The translations under genes and the position numbers were made by a program. Shown in pieces: positions 1-8,939 of a DNA stretch of 64,000 nucleotides. The number at the start of each line of letters is the position of its first letter. Position 1 is the stretch's first letter. The notes under the pieces are model-generated. The model searched no databases. It was not told where the DNA came from and saw only the letters and a list, made by a program, of their open reading frames with translations. This DNA comes from an uncultured Acidimicrobiales bacterium. GTDB taxonomy: Bacteria > Actinomycetota > Acidimicrobiia > Acidimicrobiales > Bin134. The stretch lies in contig OX638350.1 in assembly GCA_951813325.1 (NCBI GenBank), forward strand, positions 763,316-827,315, in the 5' to 3' direction.

Positions 1-244
1 GGCGGACCTCGTCGAACGAGGCCTCGATGCGGAGCTTGGTGGGATCCTTGTCGAACCGGTTGCCGGCTTGGAAGCCCAGGAACGACATGGAGCGCTGGCC
101 GTCGATGTACCACCAGTCTCCGCCTGGCTCGCGGCGCACCTGCGGGACCCGCTCGGCCATCGGCCCGGTGGTTACCCGCTCGGTCCACAGGTCGGGCGGC
201 TCGATGATGTGGGAGTCGGACGAGATCATCATGCTGGTCTTCAT
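1..244 (-). CDS. Amidohydrolase family protein, N-terminal part (runs off the window)
   Basis: Only the first 81 or so codons are present; the rest lies before base 1. The start ATG (bases 242-244 on the minus strand) follows a good GAGGGGAG ribosome site. The protein begins MKTSMMISSDSHIIEPPDLW. The S-D-S-H-I-I-E-P-P stretch is the metal-binding N-terminus of the amidohydrolase-2 (ACMSD-like TIM-barrel) family, and it matches the V-D-D-H-V-V-E-P-P start of the complete gene at 1842-3044. The two are probably paralogues in one catabolic cluster with the GMC oxidoreductase between them. Substrate unknown. Confidence 0.8.
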   Translation of the reverse strand, partial: MKTSMMISSDSHIIEPPDLWTERVTTGPMAERVPQVRREPGGDWWYIDGQRSMSFLGFQAGNRFDKDPTKLRIEASFDEVR

Positions 245-265
245 AGTGCTCCCCTCTTCATACCA

Positions 266-1783
266 TCACCGCAACAGCTCCGCGGCCCGCTCGCCCAATG
301 CGATGCAGGTCAGGTTGGTGTTGGCCCGAGGGATCATCGGCAGGATGGAGGCGTCGAAAACCGATAAGCGGTCGATGCCGTAGACCTGGCCGCGGTCGTC
401 AACCACATCGCCGGCGTCGGGGTCAGGTCCCATTCGGCAGGTGCCGGAGGCGTGGTACCAGGGAAAGCTGAACTGCCGGGCGTAATCGTCCAGGACGGGG
501 TCGTCCCCTTCGGCGAAGGCCGCTTCGTCGAACACCGCCACCCGATCGAAACGCTCGGCCAGGGCCTCATGGGTGGCCAGCCGGTAGCAGAGCCGCAGCC
601 CGGCGGTGAGTTGGGCGATGTCCTCGGGGCTGTCCAGTAGGTTCAGGTCGATCACCGGGGGGTGATCGGGGTCGGGGGACAGCACCCGCAGCCGTCCACG
701 AGATCGGGGGGTCTGGACGCCGGCGCAGATGCCCCAAATCAACTCGGCACCGCACACTTCGGCCAGCGCCGGGTTCTCCGTCAAGTCCCAGTGGTTCATC
801 ATGCCGATCTGCATGTCATTGGTCACCGGGCTGTTGGGGGAGCTGTAGCGGATCAGCAGCTGGTGCTGAACCATGTCGGTGGTCACCGCTCCCTCCGGGG
901 GGACCACGAAGATGAACGCCCCCACGTGCTCCATGAGGTTGGTGCCCACGCCGGGGAGATCGGCGACCGAGCGGATTCCGACGGCCTCAACGTCCCGCAC
1001 CGGGCCGACGCCTGAGCGCATCAGCAGTGCCGGGCTGTTGATCGCCCCGGCGCTGACCACGATGTGGCGACCCCGAACCCGCTCCAGGCTGTGGGCGCCG
1101 CTGGGCGAATAGGCCACCCCGGTGGCCCGGTCGCGCTCGATCACGATGTGGTGGGCGAAGGCTCCGCCGACGACGTGGAGGTTGGGCCGGCCGTCGGCTG
1201 GGCGGAGGTAGGCCATGGCGGTGGACGCCCGAATCCCGTCCACCACGTTCTGGGGCGACGGTCCGATGCCCTCTGAGACCCCGTCGTTGTGGTCGTTCAC
1301 CCACACCAGCCCGTTGTCTTCGGCGGCGGCCAACAGCTGTTGCTGGGGGGCGACCAGATCATCCTTGGCCGCCCGCCGGATGGGAATCGGGCCGCCGGTG
1401 CCATGCAATTCGCCGCCGAGGGGATCGTCTTCAAGGCGGCGGAAGCACGGTGCCATGGCCTCCCACGACCAGTTGGGGCTGGCCCAGGCGTCGTAGTCGC
1501 TGGGCATCCCCCGCAGCGCGGTGCCGCCGTTCACCGACGAGCCCCCGCCCAGGGTCCGTCCCTGCGGGTAGGGCGCGGTGGCGTCGCCGGTGGTGCGGGC
1601 CTGGAAGCCCCAGTCGCGCCCGGTGTGGGCGAAGTCCACCGCGCCCAGGCGGTCGGCGTTGGGGTCGGGCTCAGTCGGTCCCGCCTCCAACAGCAGCACC
1701 GAGGTGCCGGAGTTCTCCGACAGCCGGGCGGCCAGCACCGCACCGGTGGAGCCTCCGCCGACGATCACGAAGTCGTAGATCAC
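266..1783 (-). CDS. GMC-family FAD-dependent oxidoreductase
   Basis: A 505-aa flavoprotein of the glucose-methanol-choline oxidoreductase family, which oxidises alcohols using FAD. The N-terminal dinucleotide fold reads VIVGGGSTGAVLAARLSE with an acidic LLLEAG end of the second strand. A GMC signature (GRTLGGGSSVNGG, about residues 75-88) follows. The C-terminus has the expected catalytic His in the YHASGTCRMG region and a closing FAD motif (ANTNLTCIALGERA). The start is GTG. It sits 21 bp from the partial amidohydrolase and 58 bp from the next one, all on the minus strand, so co-transcription is likely. Choline dehydrogenase-like by sequence, but the substrate cannot be read from it. Confidence 0.9.
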   Translation of the reverse strand: MIYDFVIVGGGSTGAVLAARLSENSGTSVLLLEAGPTEPDPNADRLGAVDFAHTGRDWGFQARTTGDATAPYPQGRTLGGGSSVNGGTALRGMPSDYDAWASPNWSWEAMAPCFRRLEDDPLGGELHGTGGPIPIRRAAKDDLVAPQQQLLAAAEDNGLVWVNDHNDGVSEGIGPSPQNVVDGIRASTAMAYLRPADGRPNLHVVGGAFAHHIVIERDRATGVAYSPSGAHSLERVRGRHIVVSAGAINSPALLMRSGVGPVRDVEAVGIRSVADLPGVGTNLMEHVGAFIFVVPPEGAVTTDMVQHQLLIRYSSPNSPVTNDMQIGMMNHWDLTENPALAEVCGAELIWGICAGVQTPRSRGRLRVLSPDPDHPPVIDLNLLDSPEDIAQLTAGLRLCYRLATHEALAERFDRVAVFDEAAFAEGDDPVLDDYARQFSFPWYHASGTCRMGPDPDAGDVVDDRGQVYGIDRLSVFDASILPMIPRANTNLTCIALGERAAELLR

Positions 1784-1841
1784 GCGCGGCGACCGCCTGC
1801 TAGCGGTCGAAGGGCAGGTGGCGAGTCGCAGCCAGTGGCCA

Positions 1842-3044
1842 CTAGTCCGCGAACGGCAAGTGCAGCATCTTGATGGCGTTCCCTCGCATGATCTTGTAGA
1901 TCACCTCGTCGGACAGTCCCTCGCACTGCTTCTCGGCGATCTCTTTGGTGTGGGGCCAGGTGCTGTCGGAGTGGGGGTAGTCGGTCTCGAAGGTCACGTT
2001 GTTGACCCCGATGGCGTCGAGGTTGGCCAGCCCGAAGCGGTCGTCGAAGAAGCACCCGTACACATGGTCGGCGAAATAGCTGCTGGGCGGCTCGGGGATC
2101 ACCCCCCACACGCGGTTCCAGCCCCGGTTGTGCTCCCACACCACATCGGCCCGCTCCAAGATGTAGGGGATCCAGCCGATTTGGCCCTCGCTGTAGGCGA
2201 TCTTGATGTCGGGACAGCGGATGAACGCCCCGGAGAACAGCCAGTCGGCCAGCGACCCCATGGCGTTGTTGAACGTGAGCGTGGAGGGCACCGCCGGCGG
2301 GGCGTCGGGAGAGGTGGACGGCATGCGCGACCCGGAACCGATGTGCATGCACAAGACCGTGGCTGTTTCCTCGCAGGCCGCGAACAGCGGCTCCCAGTGG
2401 CCGTCGGCGTCGTGGATGGACGGCAGCCCCAGGTTGGTGGGCAGCTCGGTGAAGGCCACCGCATGAGCTCCTCGGGCGGTGTTGCGGCGCACCTCGGCCG
2501 CGGCCAAGTGAGGATCCCACAGGGGGATGAGGGGCAGCGGGATGAGCCGGCTGCCCGTGCCGGCGCACCACTCCTCGATCATCCAGTCGTTGTAGGCCTG
2601 AACGCACAAGAGGGCCAGTTCCTTATCGGCCGCCTCCATAAAGGTCTGGCCGCAGAAGCGGGGGAACATCGGGAAGCACATGGCGGCCTCGACGTGGTTG
2701 AGGTCCATGTCGTCGAGGCGGGCCCTTTGCTGCCAGCAGCCGGGGCGCATCTCCTCGTAGTTGATGGGCCTGGCATCGACTTCCTCCTTGGGATAGCCCG
2801 ACGCCGCGCTCAGCCGGGTGAGGGGTCGTTTGAGGTCTTCGTAGAGCCAGAAGTCCACCGTCCGCTCCACGTCGCCGTCCACCCACACCGGCTCGTGGTC
2901 GTGGATGACCAGGTCTTTCCGAACGGTCTCGCGTACCACTCGGGGCCCGATGTCGAGGTATTTGCGGGGTAGACGGTCGGTCCACAGCGTGGGCGGCTCC
3001 ACCACGTGGTCGTCCACAGAGATGATCCGAGGGATCTCAGGCAT
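1842..3044 (-). CDS. Amidohydrolase family protein (ACMSD-like metal-dependent hydrolase)
   Basis: A 400-aa amidohydrolase-2 family protein. The N-terminal metal motif is ISVDDHVVEPP and the C-terminal barrel strand carries FETDYPHSDSTWP, whose Asp is the usual metal ligand and base. Members decarboxylate or hydrolyse aromatic or cyclic acids using one zinc or manganese. It heads the minus-strand group with the GMC oxidoreductase and the partial paralogue at base 1. It is transcribed divergently from the deacylase at 3121, with 76 bp between the starts. Full family length; nothing unusual seen. The reaction remains unassigned. Confidence 0.88.
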   Translation of the reverse strand: MPEIPRIISVDDHVVEPPTLWTDRLPRKYLDIGPRVVRETVRKDLVIHDHEPVWVDGDVERTVDFWLYEDLKRPLTRLSAASGYPKEEVDARPINYEEMRPGCWQQRARLDDMDLNHVEAAMCFPMFPRFCGQTFMEAADKELALLCVQAYNDWMIEEWCAGTGSRLIPLPLIPLWDPHLAAAEVRRNTARGAHAVAFTELPTNLGLPSIHDADGHWEPLFAACEETATVLCMHIGSGSRMPSTSPDAPPAVPSTLTFNNAMGSLADWLFSGAFIRCPDIKIAYSEGQIGWIPYILERADVVWEHNRGWNRVWGVIPEPPSSYFADHVYGCFFDDRFGLANLDAIGVNNVTFETDYPHSDSTWPHTKEIAEKQCEGLSDEVIYKIMRGNAIKMLHLPFAD

Positions 3045-3120
3045 GGGCCGAGCGTACTCCGCGGCAGGGTGGCCACGGCCTGCTGAGGGGCTTGTCAGAG
3101 GCGTGGCCTAACCTGTGCCC

Positions 3121-4836
3121 ATGCTTGATCTGATCATCAAGGGCGGCACCGTGGTGGACGGAACCGGATTGCCGGGGTTCGTCGCCGATGTGGGCATCAG
3201 CAGCGGGAGAGTCACATCCGTCGGGTCGCTTGACGAGGCTGCGGCCCGCGTCATCGATGCCGACGGACTGGTGGTGGCGCCGGGATTCATCGACGCCCAC
3301 ACCCACTACGACGCCCAGCTGTTCTGGGATCCGCTGGCCTCTCCCTCCAACGAGCACGGGGTGACCACCGTGCTGGGGGGCAACTGCGGGTTCACACTGG
3401 CCCCCCTCAAGGCAGAAGACGCCGACTACATCCGCCGGATGATGGCCAAGGTGGAGGGGATGCCCCTGCCCGCCCTGGAGCAGGGCTTGCCGTGGAGCTG
3501 GTCGAGCTTCGCTGACTACCTGGATGCCCTGGAGGGGCGCATCGGGGTGAACGCTGGGTTCCTGGTGGGGCATTCGGCCCTGCGCCGCTTTGTGATGGGG
3601 GCCGAGGGCACCGGCAATGCGGCCTCTTCCGAGCAGGTGGCCGAGATGGTGCGGGTGCTGCACGAGGCGTTGGAGGCCGGCGGGCTGGGGTTCTCGTCAT
3701 CGCAGTCCACCACCCACTCCGACGGCAACAACGACCCGGTGCCGTCGTATTTCGCCGACCGCGACGAGATGCTGGCCCTGTGCGGGGCGGTGTCTGAGCA
3801 TCCCGGCACCTGGCTGGAGTTCATCATCACCGGCTGCAATGCGTTCTTCAGCGACGAAGAGATCGACCTGATGGCCCAGATGTCGGTGCGAGCCCAACGG
3901 CCGCTCAACTGGAATGTTCTCTCCCACGCCTCCACCATGATGGACCGCACCCGCCATCAGCTCAGCGCGTCGGATGCGGCTGCTCAGGCCGGGGGGCGCA
4001 TCGTGGCCCTGTCGATGCCGTCCATCGGCGGGCTGAAGATGAGCTTTGCCAGCTACTGCGCCCTGTACCTGCTGCCCAACTGGGGCGACGTGTTGTACCT
4101 GGACCACGACGAGAAGAAGGCCAAGCTGGGCGACCCCGCGGTGCGCCAGTGGCTGGATGAGCAGGCCCGCAGCTCCGAGGGTCCGTTCCAGTTCATCTCC
4201 ACCTGGGCCAACATGGAGATCGGCGATACCTACGCCCCCGAGAACGCCGGGCTCACCGGTCGCAAGGTGGGCGACATCGCCGCGGAGAGGGGAGTTGATC
4301 CCTTCGACGCCTTGCTTGACATCGTGGTGGCCGACGATCTGCGGACCGCGCTGTGGCCTCTGTCGTCCGACGACATCGACCTGGCCTGGCAGCAGCGGGC
4401 TGAGCTGTGGCGGGACCAGCGGGTGCTGGTGGGCGGATCCGACGCCGGAGCCCACCTCGACCGCATGTGCGGGGCCCGTTTCCCCACCGAGATGCTGGCC
4501 ACCGCAGTGCGCGACCGGGGACTGCTGTCGCTGGAGGAGTGCGTGCGGCTCCTGACCGACGAGCCCGCCCGCCTGTTCGGTCTGAAGGGCCGGGGCCGCG
4601 TAGCCGAGGGCTACTGCGCGGATGTGGTGGTATTCAACCCCGACACGGTGGCGTCACAGCCCATCGTGGAGCGCACCGACCTCCCCGGCGGCTGCGAGCG
4701 CCTCTACGCCGGCGCCGTGGGCATCGAGCACGTGCTGGTCAACGGCACCGAGATCATCACCGCGGGCGAACCCACCGGCGCCACCCCCGGCACCCTCCTC
4801 CGCTCCGGCCGCGACACCGAAACGGTGCTGCCGTAG
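3121..4836 (+). CDS. D-aminoacylase-like amidohydrolase (copy 1)
   Basis: A 571-aa amidohydrolase related to N-acyl-D-amino-acid deacylases. It has a small beta-domain start (LIIKGGTVVDGTG), the barrel metal motif GFIDAHTHYDAQ, the GGNCGF motif whose Cys bridges metal in D-aminoacylases, and the catalytic Asp region GGSDAGAHLD. The ATG at 3121 is preferred over the GTG six bases upstream because the paralogue at 10717 begins at the matching residue. The two proteins align along their whole length with long identical blocks such as GVTTVLGGNCGF and VNAGFLVGHSALRR. Together they bracket the accessory island. Substrate unknown; it may cleave an amide or cyclic amide. Confidence 0.85.
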   Translation: MLDLIIKGGTVVDGTGLPGFVADVGISSGRVTSVGSLDEAAARVIDADGLVVAPGFIDAHTHYDAQLFWDPLASPSNEHGVTTVLGGNCGFTLAPLKAEDADYIRRMMAKVEGMPLPALEQGLPWSWSSFADYLDALEGRIGVNAGFLVGHSALRRFVMGAEGTGNAASSEQVAEMVRVLHEALEAGGLGFSSSQSTTHSDGNNDPVPSYFADRDEMLALCGAVSEHPGTWLEFIITGCNAFFSDEEIDLMAQMSVRAQRPLNWNVLSHASTMMDRTRHQLSASDAAAQAGGRIVALSMPSIGGLKMSFASYCALYLLPNWGDVLYLDHDEKKAKLGDPAVRQWLDEQARSSEGPFQFISTWANMEIGDTYAPENAGLTGRKVGDIAAERGVDPFDALLDIVVADDLRTALWPLSSDDIDLAWQQRAELWRDQRVLVGGSDAGAHLDRMCGARFPTEMLATAVRDRGLLSLEECVRLLTDEPARLFGLKGRGRVAEGYCADVVVFNPDTVASQPIVERTDLPGGCERLYAGAVGIEHVLVNGTEIITAGEPTGATPGTLLRSGRDTETVLP

Positions 4837-4850
4837 AGGTGGATGGGCAG

Positions 4851-5900
4851 ATGATGACCGAGACGCCGACAGCCTGGCTGGTCCGATCTGGCAAGAGTGG
4901 TGAGAGTGAGAATTTCGCCCGCGAGAATGGGTTTGCTGCGGGAGGCGGGTTCAATGAGATCCCGGACTTGACTGAGGCGGGTACACGCGAAGAGGTATAG
5001 GAGATCGTCCGGAACGCCTTCCCCGATGCCTCAAGTCAGACGGTAGCGAATTACACCAGCCAGCTATGGGCAATGCGCCGTGTTAGTAGAGGAGAACTGA
5101 TAGTTCTCCCGCTCAAAACGACCTCCCAAATCGCGTTGGGGACCGTTAAGGAAGGGTACAAGTTCAGAAATGATGACGATGCTCGGAAGAGGCACGTGAT
5201 CTCAGTCGATTGGCAGCGAACTGATGTGCCGAGGACCGCAGTAAAGCAAGACCTCTTGCACTCACTTGGTGCGACTCAGACGGTATGCCAAATCACTCGC
5301 AATGATGGTGCTTGGCGTCTACGGCGGGTTATGGAGACAGGGGAGGATCCCGGTGCACGGGTCGAAGCTGTTGAGGCAGTGGAAGCAGAAGACGCTGACG
5401 CTACTGATACAACAGGGTCAACCTTTGATCTCGAGCGGGTCGGACGCGACCAGATACAGGCGTTTGTCGCTGAAGAATTTGCTGGTCACGATCTTGAGAG
5501 GCTTGTTGCTGCTGTCCTTTCTGCTGAAGGGTTCTTTACTCAGGAAGCCCCTCGGGGCGCTGACGGCGGGATCGACATCTTCGCCGGTCGAGGCTCGCTG
5601 GGGTTTGAAAGTCCTCGTTTGATCGTCCAGGTGAAGTCAAGTCCGGCGCCAGTTGATGCGGGAGTTGTCCGGGAGTTGCACGGGGTCCTCAGCACTCACG
5701 GTGCTGATCAAGCACTACTCGTAGCGTGGGGTGGGGTGAACAGAGCTGCCCGCCAAGAGCTTAGAAACCAGTTCTTCCGTGTTCGTGTGTGGGATGCCGA
5801 AGACCTTCTCAATGCTGTCTTCCGCAACTACGAGCAGTTAAGCGAAGAACTCCGCGCCGACCTCCCGTTGAAGCGAATCTGGTCCCTCGTGGAGGAGTAA
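4851..5900 (+). pseudogene. Mrr-type restriction endonuclease split by an in-frame TAG
   Basis: One reading frame runs from ATG 4851 to 5900 and is interrupted only by TAG at 4998-5000 (codon 50). Upstream codons give TPTAWLVRSGKSGESENFA, a typical N-terminus of Mrr-related restriction proteins. After the stop the same domain resumes in frame (VANYTSQLWAMRR, then GELIVLPLKTTSQ). The C-terminal Mrr catalytic domain has D-G-G-I-D-I followed by IVQVKSS, matching the PD-(D/E)xK nuclease pattern with Q-x-K. If the TAG is real, full-length protein needs readthrough. Re-initiation near 5073 would give a 275-aa piece that keeps the nuclease domain. It lies 14 bp after the deacylase and opens the decayed island. 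Confidence 0.82.
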
Positions 5901-5962
5901 AGCGGTTTGGGGCCCGTCTTGGCTCTGTCGCGCTCCACATCTCCAAGACGGCCTTGGATGGG

Positions 5963-6592
5963 TTATTGGGTGGCTGGTAGCCACCCAGCTGGTGCTCTAA
6001 GGGCGATGCCATCTGGCGTGATCACGGGGTCGGGGAAGCGACTTGATCGGATTTTTCCTTTCCCTATGGTGAAGCTCTTGTTGGCGACCCGCCGAAGCTC
6101 AGCTGAGTGCCGCTTGGGAGGGAATGCAACGATCAGGCGTTTCTCTGGAAAGCGCGTGCGAATGGACTCGATTGCTGGCACGAGATCGCTGTCACCTGAA
6201 ACCACCATAGCTACATCGAATCGGTCATCGTAGGCGTCGTCAAGAAGGCGTACTGCGATGTTCACATCGGTCTTTTTCTCTTCGTGCTTGGCCCACTCTT
6301 TTCCGCAATTGGGGCAGTGCATGGTCTTCGAGAGAAAGTGGCCAAAATCGATTTCGACTCCACCACGAGCACGCAGAGCTTCGATGAAGGTCGACTGACG
6401 CTTGGCTTTAGCTGGGTTGTTGCGAACCATGGTGGTGAAATAGCGGATTAGGGCGAGGCGCTGATGGGGCTTGAGAAGCGACAGGCACATTGCCCTCAAG
6501 TCAAGCCAACGGGAGCTACGAAGCCGTGCGGCGCATATGCCGTGGTAGAGGTTGTAGCCGTCTATGTAGGCGATTATCCGCTCAGCGTTCAT
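5963..6592 (-). CDS. NYN domain protein (LabA/DUF88-like predicted RNase)
   Basis: A 209-aa protein of the NYN (PIN-like) nuclease family. Acidic residues sit where expected: AYIDGYNLYHG near the N-terminus, KKTDVNIAVRLLDDA in the middle, and VVSGDSDLVPAI for the third site. A CPNCGKEW pair between them suggests metal binding, with only two cysteines visible. NYN proteins are predicted metal-dependent RNases found in cellular RNA turnover and in defence islands. It is intact, unlike most of its neighbours, and convergent with the Mrr remnant. The start ATG lies just before a low-GC stretch. Confidence 0.85.
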   Translation of the reverse strand: MNAERIIAYIDGYNLYHGICAARLRSSRWLDLRAMCLSLLKPHQRLALIRYFTTMVRNNPAKAKRQSTFIEALRARGGVEIDFGHFLSKTMHCPNCGKEWAKHEEKKTDVNIAVRLLDDAYDDRFDVAMVVSGDSDLVPAIESIRTRFPEKRLIVAFPPKRHSAELRRVANKSFTIGKGKIRSSRFPDPVITPDGIALRAPAGWLPATQ

Positions 6593-6646
6593 GGCCTAGA
6601 TGACGTTACTTGTCTAGCAATCGCGTCCTGTGGATAGGATATGGAT

Positions 6647-6668
6647 AACCCCGCCGGGGTGAGCAGCC
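6647..6668. repeat. 22-bp exact repeat, copy 1
   Basis: Bases 6647-6668 are identical to 10306-10327. The unit contains a small palindrome (ACCCCGCCGGGGT). It lies between the NYN gene and the IS3 element, while copy 2 sits at the break point of the truncated Doc gene. Flanking sequence outside the 22 bases is unrelated. Confidence 0.8.
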
Positions 6669-6678
6669 CCGGCCTGAC

Positions 6679-6700
6679 GGCCCCGACTTCGGTCGGGGCC
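6679..6700. terminator. 9-bp GC hairpin with TTCG tetraloop
   Basis: GGCCCCGAC and GTCGGGGCC pair perfectly around a TTCG loop. On the plus strand GTTTCG follows, a weak T-run; there is none on the minus strand. It lies between the IS3 element and the NYN gene, so it could act as a terminator or insulator. The assignment rests on structure alone. Confidence 0.5.
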
Positions 6701-6718
6701 GTTTCGCGCTGGGAAACT

Positions 6719-6748
6719 TGCCTGGGCTTCCCCCCGTTGGCTGGACAC
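6719..6748 (+). repeat. IS3 left inverted repeat
   Basis: Starts TGCCTGGGCTT and continues through six Cs to GTTGGCTGGACAC. It pairs with 7979-8008 at about 24 of 30 positions, including 16 of the innermost 19. Confidence 0.7.
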
Positions 6749-6753
6749 TTGGT

Positions 6754-7646
6754 TTATGCGGCTTGGTTTAATCGTTGCCGGTGGTTGTCCCATTGTGTGG
6801 GGGTTTGGTAGTCGAGGGTGGAGTGGATTCTGTGTGTGTTGTAGTTATGTGGGTGATCCAAGCGAAGACCTCTCAGTGGGCCTGGTCGCGGGTCGCGAGG
6901 CGGGTCTGTGTGACCAGCTCTCTTTTCAGTGTCGCGAAGAGCGACTCGGTGACGCTGTTGTCCCAGCAGTTGGCCACCCAGCCTGCGGATTGGCGTATTT
7001 TGTGGCGGCACAGCGCCGAGGCGAAGTCGCCGCTGAGGTATTGCGGGCCGCGCTCGGAGTGGAATTTCACCCCGGCGGTGCGGCCGCTTCTGGCGGCGGC
7101 GGTGTCGAGGGCGTCGACGGCGAGCTGGGCTCGGGTGTAGTCGGCCATGGAGTAGCCGATGAGCCGCCGGGAGCCGACGTCTGGCACCGCCGCCAGATAA
7201 AGCCATCCCTGGGCGGTGGGGATGTAGGTGATGTCCCCGGCCCACACCCGATCCGGGCGGCCGGGCCGCAAGTCGCGGCGGACCAGATCGCCCGGCGCCG
7301 GGCGGACGCCGTCAGAGCCCTTCCAGCGGGGCTTGCGCCTTTTGTGGATGCCGCAGATCCCGTTGGCCCGCATGAGCCGCCAGACGCGCTTGTGGTTGAC
7401 TCTGCGGCCCCGGCGGCGCAGCTCCGCGGTCACCCTGGGCGACCCATAGGCCCCGCCGGAGTCCGCGTGGATCTGTTTGATCTCGCCGACCAACTCGGTC
7501 TCGGCCAGCTCGGCGGGGCTGGGCCCCTGCGCGCCCCGGGCAGACCAGTCGTGGAACGCCTGGCGGCTCACGCCGGCGGCCCGGCAAGCGGCTGTGGTCG
7601 GGAACCCCTCGGCCCTCCGGGCAGTGACCCACCTATAGCGGGTCAC
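6754..7646 (-). pseudogene. IS3 orfB (DDE transposase), inactivated
   Basis: The gene starts at GTG 7646, overlapping the orfA stop as GTGA. It has the OrfB HTH region (AACRAAGVSRQAFHDW) and an rve integrase core. The first catalytic Asp is present (WAGDITYI) and so is the Glu (DNSVTESLFATLK). The second Asp is replaced by Glu (FHSERGPQY where FHSDRG is usual). A TGA at 6873-6875 interrupts the frame, and a frameshift about 20 bases later moves the C-terminus (YNTHRIHSTLDYQTPTQW) to another frame ending at 6754. These three lesions make activity very unlikely. Confidence 0.85.
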
Positions 7647-7960
7647 TGGCCCGACTCCTTCACCCACAACGCCGTCGCTCGCATGGCAGCTCGCGCCCCC
7701 GTCCTCAGCTTCGAGTTCTCCCGGCGCAAACGCGCCAGCTCGGCGCGCTCTCCAGTCGTCAGACCCGGTTTCTCGCCGCGGTCGATCCGGGCCTAGCGGA
7801 CCCCGCTCCCCAGACTCGTCTCGCCGATCCCCAGATCGCACGCGACATGGGCCACCGGCCTGTCCCCGTCCAACACCAACGCCACCGCGTCGGCCTTGAA
7901 CTCCGTGGTGAACCGCCGCCTGGCCCTGCCCGGCGACCTGTCCTTTTCCATCACATTCAT
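7643..7960 (-). pseudogene. IS3 orfA, inactivated
   Basis: Starts at ATG 7960 behind a strong GGGAGGTGACC ribosome site just inside the right terminal repeat. The HTH region RRRFTTEFKADAVALVLDG is typical of IS3 OrfA. A TAG at 7793-7795 replaces a codon after GVR, where related proteins usually continue with Gln. The same frame then goes on (ARIDRGEKPGLTTGERAEL) to the normal end ALWVKESGQ at 7643. The leucine-zipper end is also eroded. Confidence 0.8.
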
Positions 7961-7978
7961 GGTCACCTCCCAATCGAG

Positions 7979-8008
7979 GTGACCGGCCAAAGGGGGGATA
8001 CCCAGACA
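7979..8008 (+). repeat. IS3 right inverted repeat
   Basis: Reads GTGACCGGCCAAAGGGGGG, then ATACCCAGACA, ending in CA. It is the partner of 6719-6748. The orfA ribosome site begins immediately inside it. Confidence 0.7.
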
Positions 8009-8098
8009 GCCCGAAGGGTGCGACCGAGCCCGCCCCGGCAGCAAGCCCTCCACCGCCGCCCACACAGCATCAACCACCTCAGGATCCGACGCGCGCAT
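8009..8098 (-). pseudogene. N-terminal stub of a second (IS5-like) transposase
   Basis: From ATG 8098 the frame reads MRASDPEVVDAVWAAVEGLL and continues to a HPSG motif before the IS3 end cuts it off. The D-A-V-W-A-A-V-E-x-L-L-P and HPxGC pattern resembles the start of IS5-family transposases (my recollection of the family; not searched). No continuation is visible on the other side of IS3, so this looks like a remnant into which IS3 landed, followed by deletion. Confidence 0.5.
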
Positions 8099-8190
8099 AA
8101 TGACAGTACCTCCACCGAGTCGTTGTAGTTGGAGCTATCCGACATCAAAGCCGGGACAACACAACGACCGGTGGATGGTCACCTGTCCGC

Positions 8191-8876
8191 TCAACCCCTA
8201 AGTCTGCGGGCGGCTTCGATTTCCGCTTCGGTGATGCGGGGCTCGTCGCCCAGGGTTGCCTGCGGCCCGTTGGGCCACGCCGAGGCGAGTGTTCCGACAA
8301 CGTGGGAGATCCGGCGGAGCACGAGTTCGACCGCGTCGCCCAGCCCGTAGCCGATGCGGTCCACCAATACCGGGTCGATGACGGGCGCGAGAAGGCGCAG
8401 AAATTCGATCTTGGCGACGGTCCGATACGGCCCCCTGGGACGAGCCAGTGAAGCTCGCCGTCTCAGCGGACCTGCACCTCGGCCCTGATGTCGCAAGGGG
8501 TCCAACTCTCCAGCCAGTCCAATTCGGGGTACTCCCGATGCACAGCCTCTGCGAGCCTTGGGAGCAGTTCCGGTGATGCGCTTTGTTCGCGAGTGCGGGT
8601 TCTGCTCACCGCAGAGTCGAATATCAGGGCGAGTGACAGGAGCCGATGCGAAGCGGACGGGGAAACGGAGGCCGCTTCGAACAGGGCGGAAACATCGGAC
8701 GGTGACTTGCCTTTGGCCGCGAGGGCGACCGGACCCGCCCCGTTCTCTCGCCGCGCCTGCTTCTCCCTAATCATGCGCCCCACACCGAACGACTTTCCAT
8801 CCTGCTTGCTCGTCCGCGGCAATGGGGGCGGCGTTGCAGGCGGGGCTGAAGTTGAGTGCCACCACCACGCGGTCAC
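8191..8876 (-). pseudogene. Frameshifted gene of unknown function
   Basis: Two frames encode what looks like one protein. The upstream part (to a TGA at 8463-8465) ends LESWTPCDIRAEVQVR. The downstream part resumes in another frame with PYRTVAKIEFLRLLAP and ends with EAEIEAARRLRG at 8191. After the TGA the original frame would read DGELHWLVPGG and then needs a one-base shift within a run of Gs to rejoin. So it carries at least a stop and a frameshift. The N-terminus is uncertain (GTG 8876, or a later ATG near 8775). I do not recognise the family. Confidence 0.5.
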
Positions 8877-8939
8877 TCTACCGGCGGCTCTTGCGCTGCC
8901 GTTAGCCTATTTCTGCTAGTGGACTAGAGCGGGGCGGGA

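Larger units (their letters stand above)
6719..8008 (-). mobile_element. Degenerate IS3-family insertion sequence (about 1.29 kb)
   Basis: The element encodes IS3-type OrfA and OrfB on the minus strand, and its ends pair as imperfect inverted repeats. Bases 6719-6748 and the complement of 7979-8008 match at about 24 of 30 positions, and the element has the TG...CA termini usual for IS3. No flanking target duplication is visible (ACT on the left, GCC on the right). Both genes carry stops or shifts and one catalytic Asp is changed, so the copy cannot move on its own. It abuts a fragment of a second transposase at 8009-8098. Confidence 0.8.

Noticed and set aside
1818..2972. A 384-aa plus-strand frame
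   Set aside because: Antisense to the amidohydrolase at 1842-3044, which has clear family motifs.
6873..6875. TGA in IS3 orfB as a selenocysteine codon
   Set aside because: The element has other stops and a frameshift, and related transposases have no Cys here, so it is decay and not recoding.
8463..8465. TGA in the frameshifted gene as selenocysteine
   Set aside because: A frameshift follows immediately and there is no redox motif; nonsense mutation is simpler.
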